A stretch of 64,000 bases of DNA, taken from Rhipidocladum racemiflorum. Its lineage: Eukaryota; Streptophyta; Magnoliopsida; Poales; Poaceae. The position numbers were made by a program, and so were the translations under genes. Where the stretch lies: positions 8,067,001-8,131,000 of the forward strand of contig CM070572.1 of assembly GCA_036346355.1 (NCBI GenBank). Direction: 5' to 3'. Positions 45,088-56,556 of the stretch are shown piece by piece; position 1 is the first letter of the stretch; every line of letters begins with the position of its first letter. The notes beneath the pieces were generated by a model. That model saw only the letters and a program-made list of their open reading frames with translations, was not told the origin of the DNA and did not search any database.

Positions 45088-45250
45088 AGTTTTCGCCAAA
45101 GTCAAGAATCAATCAGCTAAGATGATCCCAATTCCGGGTGATGCAAAAGCCGATGAACAACTAATAGATAGCGTTCAAGCTACTATTGGTTGGGCGGCTG
45201 CAGCACTATCGGCTTTGGGAGCCCATCTGCCTGGTTCCGGACTTCATTGA
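44960..45250 (+). pseudogene. Probable C-terminal continuation of the antisense PMD ORF in a shifted frame
   Basis: This frame, from about 45030, gives a helical, coiled-coil-like sequence (SSLAAQRQQIGEVFAKVKNQ ... LIDSVQATIGWAAAALSALG), whereas the upstream frame ends in an Arg/His-rich tail. A single-base indel between about 45010 and 45040 would explain this. The 25-base GT...AG stretch there is too short for a plant intron. The end at 45250 lies about 160 bases from the integrase stop. Confidence 0.5.
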
Positions 45251-45413
45251 AGACAGCATTGTTTCTTGAACTGATGTGTAGTTCCGGCCGTGTAGCCGAT
45301 TTTTGTAAACTGCTTAATCGGTGGATGATGAATGTTTGCTTCGACTCGGTCATTGTATGACCGATTTATATGCATGTTTTATGTAATCGGTCCTGGTGCC
45401 TTTCTTCCTGTAG

Positions 45414-46232
45414 TTAGGACCCGACCCATATGCTGGGGTAATACGCTTTTAAATATTTTCCGTTGATTGCTTTAGGTAACACGAATCCGTCTAAGGACTC
45501 CAGTATATATGAATTTCCATCAATTGGCCGATTGATCTTATAAGGCCCTTCCCATGTTGGAGACCATTTGCCGAATCGATTATCCTTAGACCCGATCGGC
45601 AACACGGTTTTCCATACTAAATCGGCTCGATTGAATGATTTTAAAATCACCTTTTTATTATACGGCCTGGCAACCCTCTCTTTATTCCTTTTAAGCCGAT
45701 CTAGCGTGATCAGCCTTAGTTCAGCCAAATCATCTAGATTGTCGAGCATTGCCTGTTTGTATTCATCGGCTGATACCTTATCTTGCTCACATAGCCTTAC
45801 TGAGCCGATGTTGATTTCCACGGGCAAGACGGCTTCTTGTCCGTATACCAACTGAAAAGGTGACAATTTAGTTGATCCATGATGAGATAGCCGATAAGCC
45901 CATAAGGCCTCCGATAGCGTTGAATGCCATTTCCTCGGCTCTTCCTCAATTTTTCTTTTTATCAGCTTTGTCAATGTCTTGTTTGATGACTCGGCCTGTC
46001 CATTGGCCTGAGCGTAGTAAGGGGAGGAGTTGAGTAATTTTATTCCAAGACTTTCCGCAAAACTTTTGAACTCGTTGGACATGAACACAGTCCCTTGATC
46101 AGTAGTAATTGTCTGTGGAATTCCAAACCGATGGATGATGTGTTCATTTACAAAGTCGATCAGCTCTTTGCTAGTAACCTTCTTGAGTGGTACAGCCTCA
46201 ACCCATTTTGAGAAATAGTCTGCAGGTCGCAA
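45414..46232 (-). pseudogene. Integrase core and C-terminal domain of the Tat element
   Basis: A 272-residue frame holding the integrase catalytic core. The first Asp is in DYFSKWVEAVPL, the second in TTDQGTVF and the Glu in NGQAESSNK, with the 35-residue spacing typical of DD35E enzymes. It continues through LSPFQLVYGQEAVLPVE into a chromodomain-less C terminus (FGKWSPTWEGPYKI). The frame is separated from the zinc-binding part (46284-47108) by a stop and frame change near 46235-46285, so no full-length integrase can be made from this copy. Confidence 0.85.
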
Positions 46233-46283
46233 GGATGAATTTATGTCCTTTGTTGGATGACGGAAATATTTGGCCGATTATGT

Positions 46284-47108
46284 CTATCCCCATCCTCTAA
46301 ATGGCCATGGCTTGATGATCGGATGCAAAGCCGATCTTTGGTCTTGTTGTATGTTACCAAACTTTTGGCACGTTTGGCATCCTTTATAATATTTGAAGCA
46401 GTCTTCTAACATCGTCGGCCAAAAATATCCTGTTCGTCTCAGTATCCACTTCATCTTATGGGCCGATTGATGTGATCCACAAATGCCTTCATGGACTTCA
46501 CCCATCGCTACTTTGGCTTCCTCGGTTCCCAGGCATCTTAACAACAAGCCTTCCATAGTCCGAAAGTACAATACATCTTCTAGTAGAACATATTTGAGTG
46601 CTTTGCGCCTGACCTTCTGCTCGGTCGGCTTGGATGGATCTGACAAATAATCCCTTATTTCTGTTCTCCAGTCGACAGGGTGAACACATAAAATCGGCCA
46701 AACGTTTAGCCCGATTGGTCCCTGTCGGCTTTCAGTCTTGTACCCTGATGCACATTGTGCCAATCGGTTTGCCTTATCATTAGCTTCTCTGGGGATATGT
46801 TTTATAGAAAATGTAGTGAACATCTCGATGATCTGGAGGCATTGATGTAAGTACTGAGTTAGCGTACCGTCGTTGCATCGGTATTCTCCTTTGACTTGCT
46901 GTACAATTAACATCGAGTCTCCAAAAGCTTCGACGTCTTTCACCCCGATGCTATCTAGCAATTGTAGACCTCTTAGCAATGCTTCGTATTCTGCTTGATT
47001 ATTTGAACATCGGCTATTTAGCCGATACATGAAGTCATACTCCTGTTTTCTAGGTGAAATCAATATCACGCCGATGCCTTCGCCTTTCCTGGCAAGCGGA
47101 TCCATCAA
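46284..47108 (-). pseudogene. RNase H and integrase zinc-binding domain of the Tat element
   Basis: The frame begins inside an RNase H domain (GEGIGVILISP, then NNQAEYEALLRGLQ, then FGDSMLIVQQVKGEY, then IPREANDKANRLAQ). It continues into the integrase HHCC zinc motif (HEGICGSH ... CQTCQKFG). The catalytic start of RNase H, FDGS, lies in another frame just upstream (about 47095-47110), so a one-base shift interrupts the domain. This second RNase H-type domain is the archaeal-like form found in the Tat lineage; assignment is by motif and position. Confidence 0.8.
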
Positions 47109-47769
47109 AATACAGCCGCCAAGGAGTTACATCACCGATCCTGTTAATGTTTCACTTCTGTGATAAAATCGGCCACAATGTCCTTTCACAGATTTAGCCG
47201 ACTCATAGGTTAACTTTCGAACTCTGTTAAGGCGTATGCCCATTTACCAAGCCAACCCAGCAGAATTGGCGCCGATAATATGTATTTGACTACATCGGTT
47301 TTGCATATTATAACGCATTTGGAAGCCAGCATATAATGTCTTAATTTGGTGCAAGCAAAATACATTGATAATCATAATTTTTCTACTAGAGGATACCTGG
47401 TTTACGCATCTAAAAGACGTCGGCTTAAGTAAAATATTGCTCGTTCCTTCCTATCGGCTTCTTGTGTTAAAAGCGCCCCAATCGAATCACCTTCACCGAT
47501 ATATATAGTCTAAAAGGTATACCATGTTTTGGTGCGGTCAATACTGGTGGACTCATCAGATAAACTTTTATGTCGTCGAAGGCTTTTTGTTGATCGGCTT
47601 CCCATTTGAACTCTTGGTTGTCTTTAATTTTCAGCAGCGGTGAAGGCCGAATACGCTCGACAAGTTTGAGATAAAGCGTCGCAAGTAGTTGATTTTCCCA
47701 ATCAACACCTGCAGCTCCTTTTGCTTGTCGGCGGTTTAGTATCGGCTATGGCTTTTACTTTGGCTTGGT

Positions 47770-48195
47770 TTACTTCAATTCCTCCTTCATGCAATCGTAA
47801 ACCCAAGAAATTGTCCACCGATACTCGAAAGCACATTTAAGAGGGTTCATTTTTAACCCATGTAACCTTGTGCTTTTGAACATCTTTTCCAGATCGGCTA
47901 AATGTTGCCAGTCTTCTTTGGATTTTACCACTACGTCGTCAATGTATATTTCCACGGTATTGCCGATCAAATCATGGAAAATATGGTTCATAGCCCGCTG
48001 ATAAGTAGCACCGGCATTTTTTAAACCGAAGGTCATAACTTTCCACTCATATAGCCCTAAAGCCCCCGGACATCGAAAGCCGTTTTGGGTATATCGGCTT
48101 CGCCATGAATATCTGATTGTATCCGGCGTTCCGTCCAAAAAGCTTATGATTTTATTCCCGGATGCAAGATCGATAAGCATATCGGCTATAGGCAT
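47770..48195 (-). pseudogene. Reverse transcriptase core of the Tat element
   Basis: A 141-residue frame starting MPIADMLIDLASGNKIISFLDG, the palm-domain first catalytic Asp. It passes through MTFGLKNAGATYQRAMN to the catalytic YIDDVVVKS and then LEKMFKSTRLHGLKMNPLKCAF. Upstream and downstream parts of the domain (about 48200-48800 and 47110-47770) are recognisable only in short pieces in other frames. The enzyme is therefore disrupted by several frame breaks. Confidence 0.85.
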
Positions 48196-48875
48196 CGGTA
48201 CTCGTCTTTTGGTGTAGCTTTGTTTAAATCTCTAAAATCGACACATACCCTAAGTTTGCCGTTTTTCTTCTTCTGAGGGACGATGTTTGAGACCCATTCA
48301 ACAGAGCGGCAGGGCCGGATACACTTTGCCTCCAGCAATCGTCCTACTTCTTCCTTTATAGCGTCATATAATGTAGGATTAAATCGCCTAGGGTATTGTT
48401 TAAATGGCCGATACCCAGGTTTTATTGGTAGCCGATGCTCAACTAGCTATCGGCTTAAGCCTGGCATCTCGTAATACTCCCACGCGAAGCAATCTCTATA
48501 TTTTTGAGTATTTCGACCAACTTTGCTTTATAACGGGTTCTAATTTAGCACTTACAAGCGTTGGTCTTTTGCTATCACCTTCCCCAATATCGATTTCTTG
48601 AGTAAATCGGCGAAGTAAATCCTAACCCTTTTCTTTCTTCTTCAAAATCCTCAACAAACTTCTTCGTATTCTTCTTGCCGATAGCTCCTGGCCTTTTCCT
48701 GCAGCTTTGCTAGTGTCTTGTACTCCATCTTCTTACTACTGCCGTGTCCGATCAAACGTGTTGGGTTTAACGCTGATCGGCTTGAATCTGACTTCTCAAC
48801 GCAGATAAAATCGCAATTGTCCAAGGCTTTTCCTGATATACATTCGGCTTCTTCGTGTGGCGATTGGTGTCGTGG

Positions 48876-49169
48876 CTAGCCATGGCGATATGAGCCGATG
48901 TGTCGGCGATGCGACTTCTCTTGTATCATCGTTCCACTGCACCAAATTTTGGTGCATAGTTGATGGTATACAGACAATTGGCATGGATCGATCCGTCCAA
49001 GGAGCACGCTGTAATTGCCTTTGGCTTCAATCACAAAAAATGCAGTCGGCAAAGTTTTATTACCGACTGTCAGTTCTGACACCATTACGCCTTTAGCCTT
49101 AGTTGGGTCTCCCGTGAAGTCATTTAGCACCATATTGGTCTTGATCAAGTCTTCATCGGCTTTACCCAA
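48876..49169 (-). pseudogene. Segment between protease and reverse transcriptase of the Tat element
   Basis: This frame carries the C-terminal half of the aspartic protease (NMVLNDFTGDPTKAKGVMV, then FFVIEAKGNYSVLLGRI). It continues the VDGGATVNLMPLSTF site that ends the previous frame at 49170. A second shift near 48980 moves the following IPSTMHQNLVQWNDD segment to another frame (48796-48984). Confidence 0.75.
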
Positions 49170-51044
49170 TTATCTGAAAGTACTTAACGGCATTAGATTG
49201 ACTGTCGCCCCGCCATCGACCAACATACGAGATATCGGTCGGCCATTAATATACCCTTTTAGATATAATGGTTTCAGATGCCGATGCATGTCTTGTGGCT
49301 TTTCGAACACAGCATCTGGTGCTCCGAGGCACAATTGGGCGAACACTTCTTCAGCTGATTCTTCGGTTTTGAACTCATACCGTAAGGTGAATACCATGTT
49401 TATATCCATTGGTGGCGTATCATCTCGGATCATCGGAGAACCGGATTCGACCGATTGATCTGAGTCACTATCGATCTGTTCCTTCTTTCTCCATTCTTTT
49501 TTTAAAACCGGTACAGGTCTTAACTTATTAAACATCCGATCCCTCTCGCTCTCCTTTTCGGCTTCCCTCTCTTCTTGTGTCTTTAATCGTTGAAGCCTCC
49601 TGCGTTGTGATTTGCTGAGACCTGAGGGGCACCACCTAGGTTTAGGTTCTATCGGCTTTCTTATTTTTCCAGTTAAATTGTTCATCTCGCTATCAGATTC
49701 CATTCTACTTGTGTTAGCCGATAGTTCCTGATTTCGGGAGGACTCGCCTTGCTCTGATGTTGACAACCTTTCATGGATCGGCCTCCTGCTTCTCACATCT
49801 GGATGATTGTATATCGGTCTAGACAACCTATCTTTTACAGATCGGTTTGGTCGATATGCAGATGAGTGTTGCATAGGACAAGATACAACTGTTGGTAAGG
49901 TCATCCCTCTCTCCCAGCAAAACTGCCAAAAGGGACATTGCCGATGTTTCTCTTCTTCAGTGGTTGGCCGACATGACATATCTGGCCGCCAACGTTCGTC
50001 CCTCTTTTGCCCTGGTCGATGAAAACTCTGGTGTTGTTGAGTGTTATATCTTCGACTTATCCTTTCATACTTCCCCAGGAGCTGTGAGAAAGTCGGCTTT
50101 TGTTTGAAATCGACTTTTCTTGGAGCCCTCTCAGCCCGATACCATTTACCGACCTCCAAGTCCCCTCTTGGTTTTACCGTTCTTGAGTTTTGTCCATTCC
50201 TATCGGCTTCTATCTGTATAGAACCGATAGTAATCTGCACTGTCTCGTCTTGTGATACAATTCCTTTAGTCGGCTTATCTTCTTCTGCAGGCCTCTTTCC
50301 TTTTCGTGAACATTGAACCATGTTGACTTGAAAAGGGCTCATATCTATCTGCATAGCCGACTCTTCCGCAAACTTTAGCCTGCCATCAGTGATGGCCGAT
50401 TGAATCTGTTGTCGAAAAATATTGCAGTCGTTAGTATTATGTGAAAACGAATGGTGCCATTTGCAATACCTTCGCTTTTTAATTTCCTCGGTCGATGGTA
50501 TGACGTGTCCTTCCGGCAACCTTATGAGTTTTTCTTGCAGTAATAAATCAAATATCTTGTCACACTTTGACACGTCATATGAATACTTGATCTCCGCCCT
50601 ATTTTTCATCGGCTTGAGCAGAGAGCATACGAGTGGCTTTTTAGAACCCTTGGTCCACTCGGCTATGTTTATTTCTGCTTCGTCCTCGGAGGTGTCGCTT
50701 GAATTGTAATCTACCATGTTTACTTTGGCCTTTTCATTACCGTTTGGCTTAAATCTATCTTTAAACCCTTTGCTCTGCATATCGGCTTTCATGTGCCGAT
50801 CTGGCGGTGGAAGTAAGTGGCCTAAATCTGGAAACTCTTGGCCCGATAGCTTCTCTTTTAATGGCGGGATTAGCCCTTGGAATGCTAAATCGGCCAATTG
50901 ATCATCGGGTAATGTTACACTAAAGCATCTATTCCGTACGCCTCTAAACTTTCTGATATAATCGGAAACCGATTCGCCGTATACATCGGATCGAACTAAG
51001 ATCAGAAATCCTAAGCTCCATAGTTCCCGAAAAAAAGTATTCAT
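49170..51044 (-). pseudogene. Gag C-terminal part and protease active site of the Tat element
   Basis: A 624-residue frame. It begins with the end of the Gag core (YGESVSDYIRKFRGVRNRCF), then a charged linker, the Tat-type zinc motif CKWHHSFSHNTNDC, and a long Arg/Glu/Ser-rich region with a second Cys cluster (CPFWQFCWERG). It ends at the protease site MLVDGGATVNLMP. Frame breaks at both ends (about 50985-51000 and 49170) separate it from the N-terminal Gag and the rest of the protease. Confidence 0.85.
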
Positions 51045-51924
51045 GGAATCGGCTTTCTAGATCGTTCCATACGTGAACTGAATTTTGGGGTAGATTAGTG
51101 AACCAAGTGAATGCAGCACCAGACAATGATAAAGGAAACAATCTAATTTTTAGTCCATCGGACCGTGCAGCCTCTCCACACTGAGCCATAAACCGTCCGA
51201 TATGCTCAATCGTGGTGACGGAATCATCTCCTGAGAATTTGGCAAAGTCTGGTATTCGAAAGTTGTGCGGGTATGGCATTCGATCTATGTAATCGGGGTA
51301 CGGCTTCCTATAGCCGATCACTCTTCCTCTGGGCTGTAAACCGAATTGTTCTCTTAAAACGTTAGCAATTTGTTCCGCCCAATTGACATTGTCGGCTTGT
51401 GGTGCAACCGGACATTGCCGATTTTCATGGTTCACGCCCTGCCCCCCGAGTGCAAACTCGGGTCTTTGTCCAAATCGCACTGCAGGAGGTCTTGGTACTT
51501 GGTCATAATCATGATTAAAACCCAATGCATCGGGTATGGGCGCGAAAGGTTCGACGTATGGCACCACCCTGTACGGCGCTTGTTTCACGGTTGTGGCTCC
51601 CCGTGATTGCGGAGCCTGATCCGTTTCGATCGGCTGATAAGCCGATAGACCGATGCTATTGGAGGGCCCGTTTGACGGATTTGATGCGCTTATCTTAGCC
51701 CCATCCGTGTGCCCATGGTAGTGTGTAAATCCATCTCTCTGTATGCTTGGTTTCAAAACAGTAGGTTGAGTCGGCATCATAGGTGTTTGAGCCGACACGT
51801 TTACTGTGTTGGTGTTAGGTGTTATGGAATATCTGGAGTGCGTAGGGATGGTTTGTGGTGGATCTAGCGAGGCTTCGGACACGGCCAATTCTTGAGCAAT
51901 TGTTTTCACACTATTTTCTATCAT
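50944..51924 (-). pseudogene. Gag N-terminal and core part of the Tat element
   Basis: A 326-residue frame with a Pro/Thr-rich N-terminal half and the Gag core (WAEQIANVLREQFGLQPRG, then FAKFSGDDSVTTIEHIGRFM, then LSLSGAAFTWFTNLPQNSV, then WNDLESRFHEYFF). It overlaps the next frame for about 100 bases, with the shift around 50985-51000. A further upstream piece at 51911-52114 is probably the true Gag N terminus in yet another frame. Confidence 0.85.
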
Positions 51925-52267
51925 CGGCTTTAATGTGGATACTAGAGCCGATGGATCGGTTAATTAATGTCGTGATGAACAGTTGCTCGATCATACTTGA
52001 TAAATCGGCTTGAGCGGGTGCGTATCGGCTTACCGATTCGGATGACGAATCTCCGATAGGATTGAGGCTTGGGAGTGCGATTTTGAGTAACGCCACGGCG
52101 TGTTTTCGAAGCACCGCGGCATCATTTCTTCCAAAGCGCCTTTACATCTTCGATTTCTTTTATTTATTCAGGGTTAAATCGGCCATTTGAGGCGCGATTA
52201 TAGCATCGATGTTGATATCGGCGGTAATCGCAGCTTGTCGATTGACGACATGTTTGATTTTCCTTGT

Positions 52268-52290
52268 GGTCCCACGGCGTGCCCAAAATA
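52268..52290 (-). other. Putative primer-binding site region of the Tat element
   Basis: Immediately inside the 5' LTR the minus strand reads TATTTTGGGCACGCCGTGGG. This is where the primer-binding site must lie, and TGG followed by a GC-rich stretch is compatible. I could not assign the tRNA. Confidence 0.4.
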
Positions 52291-52913
52291 TGTTCGCGCA
52301 AAAACGTGAAGGAGGGTTTTGGCCTCGAACACACAAGACAAACGCCGGGTTTGCAGGCGTGCGATCAATTTGACCTGAAATTGACAAGGTAGAGTTTGTA
52401 ATTTGATCAAAGCCGATAAACAAGGATCTATCGGCTTTTCGCTAGTCGGCAAGAACCGATTAGGAGATAACTAGATCAATCGGTTACAATTGATCAGGAT
52501 ACAAGGTAAAAATCGGCTTCAGGAAGGCGATGCGCAACAAAACGAAGCAGATCAAACCTGAGTGAAATCGGCAAAAATCAACAATCGGTGATGCGCAACT
52601 ATGTTGATTCCGTCGACTTGCAGAGGGATCTATGAAAGCTAAAACAATGTAAAAGAAAAGCGTGTAAAAAGTAGATGTGTGTGTTGTTGGATTGATTCCT
52701 TTTCGCTTGACATCTGCCTCCTTTTATAACACATCTGGCCGATCCGAGTTGTATATGGACACGGTGCGTTTATCCGTATCGGCCTTTAATCTGATTTCCT
52801 TTCCTTTTTAGAAACGGATACCTTTTCCGATTCGTTTACCGATTTCTTTCCATACGTACATTTTCTTTCCGCTTCAGACCGATTTCAATACATGCCGAAC
52901 TTTGGTGCAAACA
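52291..52913 (-). repeat. 5' LTR of the Tat element
   Basis: A 623-base LTR almost identical to 42867-43492. Differences seen are single-base indels in A and T/C runs near the outer end, a few indels around GCAGGCGTGCGATC, and scattered substitutions. Confidence 0.9.
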
Positions 52914-55609
52914 CCTGGTCACCGCCGAGCCCCACCTCCCGGTGGCCGCCTCCTCTCCTTTGCCTTCCTCGATGGCCCCCGCCGCTACATCCGCGTCTGA
53001 CTACCTTCTTTCCTTTGCACACCAACTACAGCTACAAAAAACTAGTTTGCCAAACGATCTATCAAAAAAACGACAACCACCGGCTACAGCTATTTTACAG
53101 TTCAACAAATCAAAAATAGTTTTTCAATCCAGCCGCAGCCTCAAACAGGTCTTAAGGCAATTGAGTGTAGTGACGTGAAGATGTCAAATGTTAACAGCCG
53201 TGGCGTGTCTGGATGTTCTAACGAACTAAAAGTAGAAGGGAAACGTAAAGAACGATTCCAAACAGCTGCAGAGTATTACAACAGCACGGAATCGCCAATA
53301 TTAACGGGCAGCCACTTAAGTGGTTCCATAAATAAACAGCCAATTAAGTGAAAGAATTTTACGGTTCTAGTTTGATTAGTACGCGTCAATCTGATGTGGC
53401 GGAGATATTCCATTCCATTTCAAATAATTTCTTATTGCCGACTCCTGCTTCACAGTATTATTCAATTCCATTTTGAGGTTCTTCGATTGATTCTTTTTTC
53501 CGTGCAGCACTCAAGCTACCTATTGAGCATATTTATTGTTCCATAATATCCCAATGATTGACAAAATCGACATTTGTGTTGTTTGCTTTATTATATAACG
53601 AAGTTCTTTTACTAATAGACCAATAGTACCTTGTTAGATAGATTATGGTCTGTACTCACGCATACAGTTTGAAACCTGTAGAAAGTTCTGAATATTTCAA
53701 TCACTGAAACGTCGCCTTTTGACCTACCAATATGCTCCGAATTAGAGTTCTCCCCTTTGACCCCGAACTAATTCTAGTCGAATCAATCTTCGTGCTTCAA
53801 TTCTCATGTTCTCGCTTTTCTTTGGACCAAAATTACACGTCAGAATTGACAATTGGCAAACGCAAATTTAAAACTGACGTAGACCTAACTTGTTTCCTCC
53901 CAATCATGTTATGATGGTCAAAGAAAAAAACAAACCCACGTATCACATTTGACTTTCTTTTCTGAGGCTTTTCTGTTCCGGTGACATGGTCAACTTGTTT
54001 GACCGGCATGAGCTGCGAGGAGAGCTCTTCAATTATAAGAGCACAATCCATAATTCTAAGGCTAACTGGTATTCTTTCGTGCTAAACATGTTCATGCAAA
54101 ACGTATATGCTGACAACTCACCGGCTCAGAAAATATATCAATATGTTCTCTTCACAAAATGAGATGTAAAAAAAATGGATATGAGATGGGAGAGAATTAT
54201 TTTTTATTTGGGGGGTTAATAAATTGCAATCGAGTTTTCGGTAATATTTTTATTATAATGGGGCTTCCATCAATCGCAATGCTGAACTTTATTTAATTTC
54301 CCTTTCAAGTAAGGTGTGGCCTTGTGGGTCACCGTACCATACGTCCTCAGAAAGCAAAAGGAAAAAAGTGGCAGTTTTTCGTCTCCGTTGATTGTAACAT
54401 TGGAGGGATAACTCATGCAAAAGAGGGTTAAGTTTCTTCTGGTACAATCTTAGCAATTGTCCTCCATTTTTCTCTCTTTGAAGTAACTTATACGAACCAT
54501 ATTTTGTGCTTAGCTGGGTTAATTCTGCAACTAATGGAAGGGATGGAATATGGTAGAAAATAATGATACTCCTCGTGCAACCTAATGATAGAGACTACGG
54601 GCAAAATTATTTTGGTAGTATCTGTCTGTCCAATCAAAAGTTTCCCTACAAGTTGCTTCTAGATTCTTAGATGCCTAACTTATGATCTCCTTGCCCTCGA
54701 ATAGTATCTTCTGCCTAACTTATTATCTGTTATAGGTTAGCGTAACCCGTTGCAGAAAAAAAAGGAGATAAGTACGAGGAGCGCCGTTCATCATGAAATT
54801 CTTCGGTCATATTACAATTATTACTTTGTTTTCTGAAGGAAGTGATAATATGACACCTTTGGTCTTTCCACTGCTGTAGATGAAACAAATCGTTAGATTA
54901 ACTACCAGCTGAAAATGCCACATTTTCTGCTACATTAAGGAACAGCGAGTCGGTGACTGCAATTATGTTTCCTTACCCAACTCTCCCCCATCTTTTTCCA
55001 GGAAGGATGAGGTTAGCCTTTACTAGAGGAGAAGTGGCGATCCTATCAAAGAACAACACTACAACAGATTGGAACTAGTGGGTAGTGACAACCAGAGCTG
55101 ATGATTTACGCATGAGAGACGTGTTTGGACCTGGGAGTGAACCATGGCCGAACAGACCATGTGGAAGCTTATTCCTTCACGAATCACGACAACGTACGGC
55201 AATTCCTGGGCATGCTACCATGTCTACACGTGCCAGCCCCGTTGTTTGACGTGCATGGGTTTGATTCAATCGAATATCGTTACAGATGGCTCTCATGGTT
55301 GTCGTGTATCGTTTGCTCAAACTATTTTAGCTATCATTAGAAGTTTAGAACATATCAGACTATCAGAGATGCGACGTACATAACTATGTAGCCATGCAAA
55401 TTCACTTCTTGTTCTCCCTCTCTCACCCCTACTTGTAGCACTTGCAACCTATTATAGCTTTCGTGATCCGACGCAACACTCGCCATCTCGTGTAAAGGCA
55501 GGCCTCGGGCGAAGGCCTGTCACCCAAATTCATATAAAATATATTAAAAATTAGTAAAAGTTACAGATTAGTTAAAAAGGTGTGGTCTGATCTGAGATAT
55601 ATATATATA
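52914..55609. other. Intergenic sequence, no gene recognised
   Basis: 52914-53010 continues the C-rich insertion target of the Tat element. The stretch ending near 53155 (CTACAGCTATTTTACAGTTC ... AAACAGGTCTTAA) resembles a hAT-type MITE end. From 53200 on, the sequence is AT-rich with only short open frames and no recognised domain, RNA gene or transposon end. Confidence 0.35.
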
Positions 55610-55850
55610 CTAGTTACATGCCTGTGCGTTGCTACGAAAAACAAAATTGATAATAAAAAATAAAGATTAAAAAATAAAAAAATTATTTCACAAGATCAAA
55701 CATCTATCTTTAACGCTTCGTTTCTTGTGAAAGCTGGCTAATTAAAGCAACGCTTCGTTTCTTGCGTAGGGCAATTAAGCAGAGCAATTAAGCGGCAATT
55801 AATGACGTGGGAAGAACGGACCACTGTCACCGAGTGCTGCTTTAGAATTG
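55610..55850 (-). mobile_element. Non-autonomous Helitron, copy B (degraded start)
   Basis: The CTAG end and hairpin region (plus strand CTAGTTACATGCCTGTGCG) and the interior match copies A and C. It carries more substitutions, and extra bases near 55785-55795. The expected TCTCTACTATTATAAAG start is missing; the sequence runs into a TA/GATA microsatellite. It is an older, decayed copy. Confidence 0.7.
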
Positions 55851-55856
55851 TGTGTG

Positions 55857-55875
55857 TATATATATATATATATAT

Positions 55876-55907
<32 letters not shown>
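55857..55907. repeat. Compound (TA)n(GATA)n microsatellite
   Basis: About 11 TA units followed by about 7 GATA units, directly next to the broken end of Helitron copy B. Confidence 0.95.
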
Positions 55908-56038
55908 TAGAATACAGTCTTACGACTGTTGCACGATACATGTGGCCCGGAGTCTGTCTGTGCATGCGCGTAGGTATACCGGCCCGTTGAACCGATCGGT
56001 AATCAGAAAAGCAGAAAGGAGGGAGGAAGGGGAGAGGA

Positions 56039-56055
56039 GGGGGGGGGGGGGGGGG
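56039..56055. repeat. Run of 17 G
   Basis: Seventeen consecutive G bases, preceded by a G-rich purine stretch from about 56017. Such a run could form G-quadruplexes and is prone to sequencing error. Confidence 0.9.
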
Positions 56056-56556
56056 TAGATGCCATTCCAAAAGGTACCGCTCAGTGTGTGCGTGCAGAAA
56101 ACGAACTCTGGAATGCGACCTTCTTCACCGCTAAAAAATGGATATGTGCGATCAAGGAGTCTCGGAAGTCCCAAAGACAATGTTACGTTATCAATCTTCG
56201 AATCAGATCAAAAATTTTGAGTTACGATATAAATGTCTACAGTCTCAAAAATAAGTCAGATAAATCTTATACCTAGAACCAAAATAACAACGATTAAGCA
56301 AACACGACGATAAATAAAAAAATCGACAAAGTTAACCGCAAATTCTTTAAGCACAATCTCAAAAGAATATAAGGGATTGTTATTTTCTCACAACCTCTCA
56401 TATCTTTTAGAATCATAGGGTCCTTGCCCTCTACAAATATATAGTGCTAAAAAAATAACTTAGTTTATAATCATCTCGTGTGTCTCTTGCATCGGATGAG
56501 TTGGTTTCTGACTTCTTGGTTGCTTGAGTTCTCCATAACTATCACATGAGCTTATA

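Larger units (their letters stand above)
42867..52913 (-). mobile_element. Complete Ty3/gypsy retrotransposon, Tat lineage, with antisense ORF
   Basis: The 10,047-base element has two near-identical LTRs (42867-43492 and 52291-52913) sharing the ends TGTTCGCGC...GGTGCAAACA. The flanks are cttgg and cctgg, a five-base target duplication with one mismatch. The order on the minus strand is 5' LTR, Gag, protease, reverse transcriptase, RNase H, integrase. A plus-strand plant-mobile-domain ORF then lies between integrase and the 3' LTR. That layout, a histidine/cysteine Gag motif YCKWHHSFSHNTNDC and a VDGGA protease site are typical of the Tat lineage. Several frame breaks interrupt the polyprotein, so this copy is not autonomous. 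LTR identity near 98 percent by eye indicates a recent insertion. Confidence 0.9.

Noticed and set aside
49015..50901. Plus-strand frames of 60-147 aa over the Tat gag region
   Set aside because: Opposite strand of the real Gag/protease frame, with no domain.
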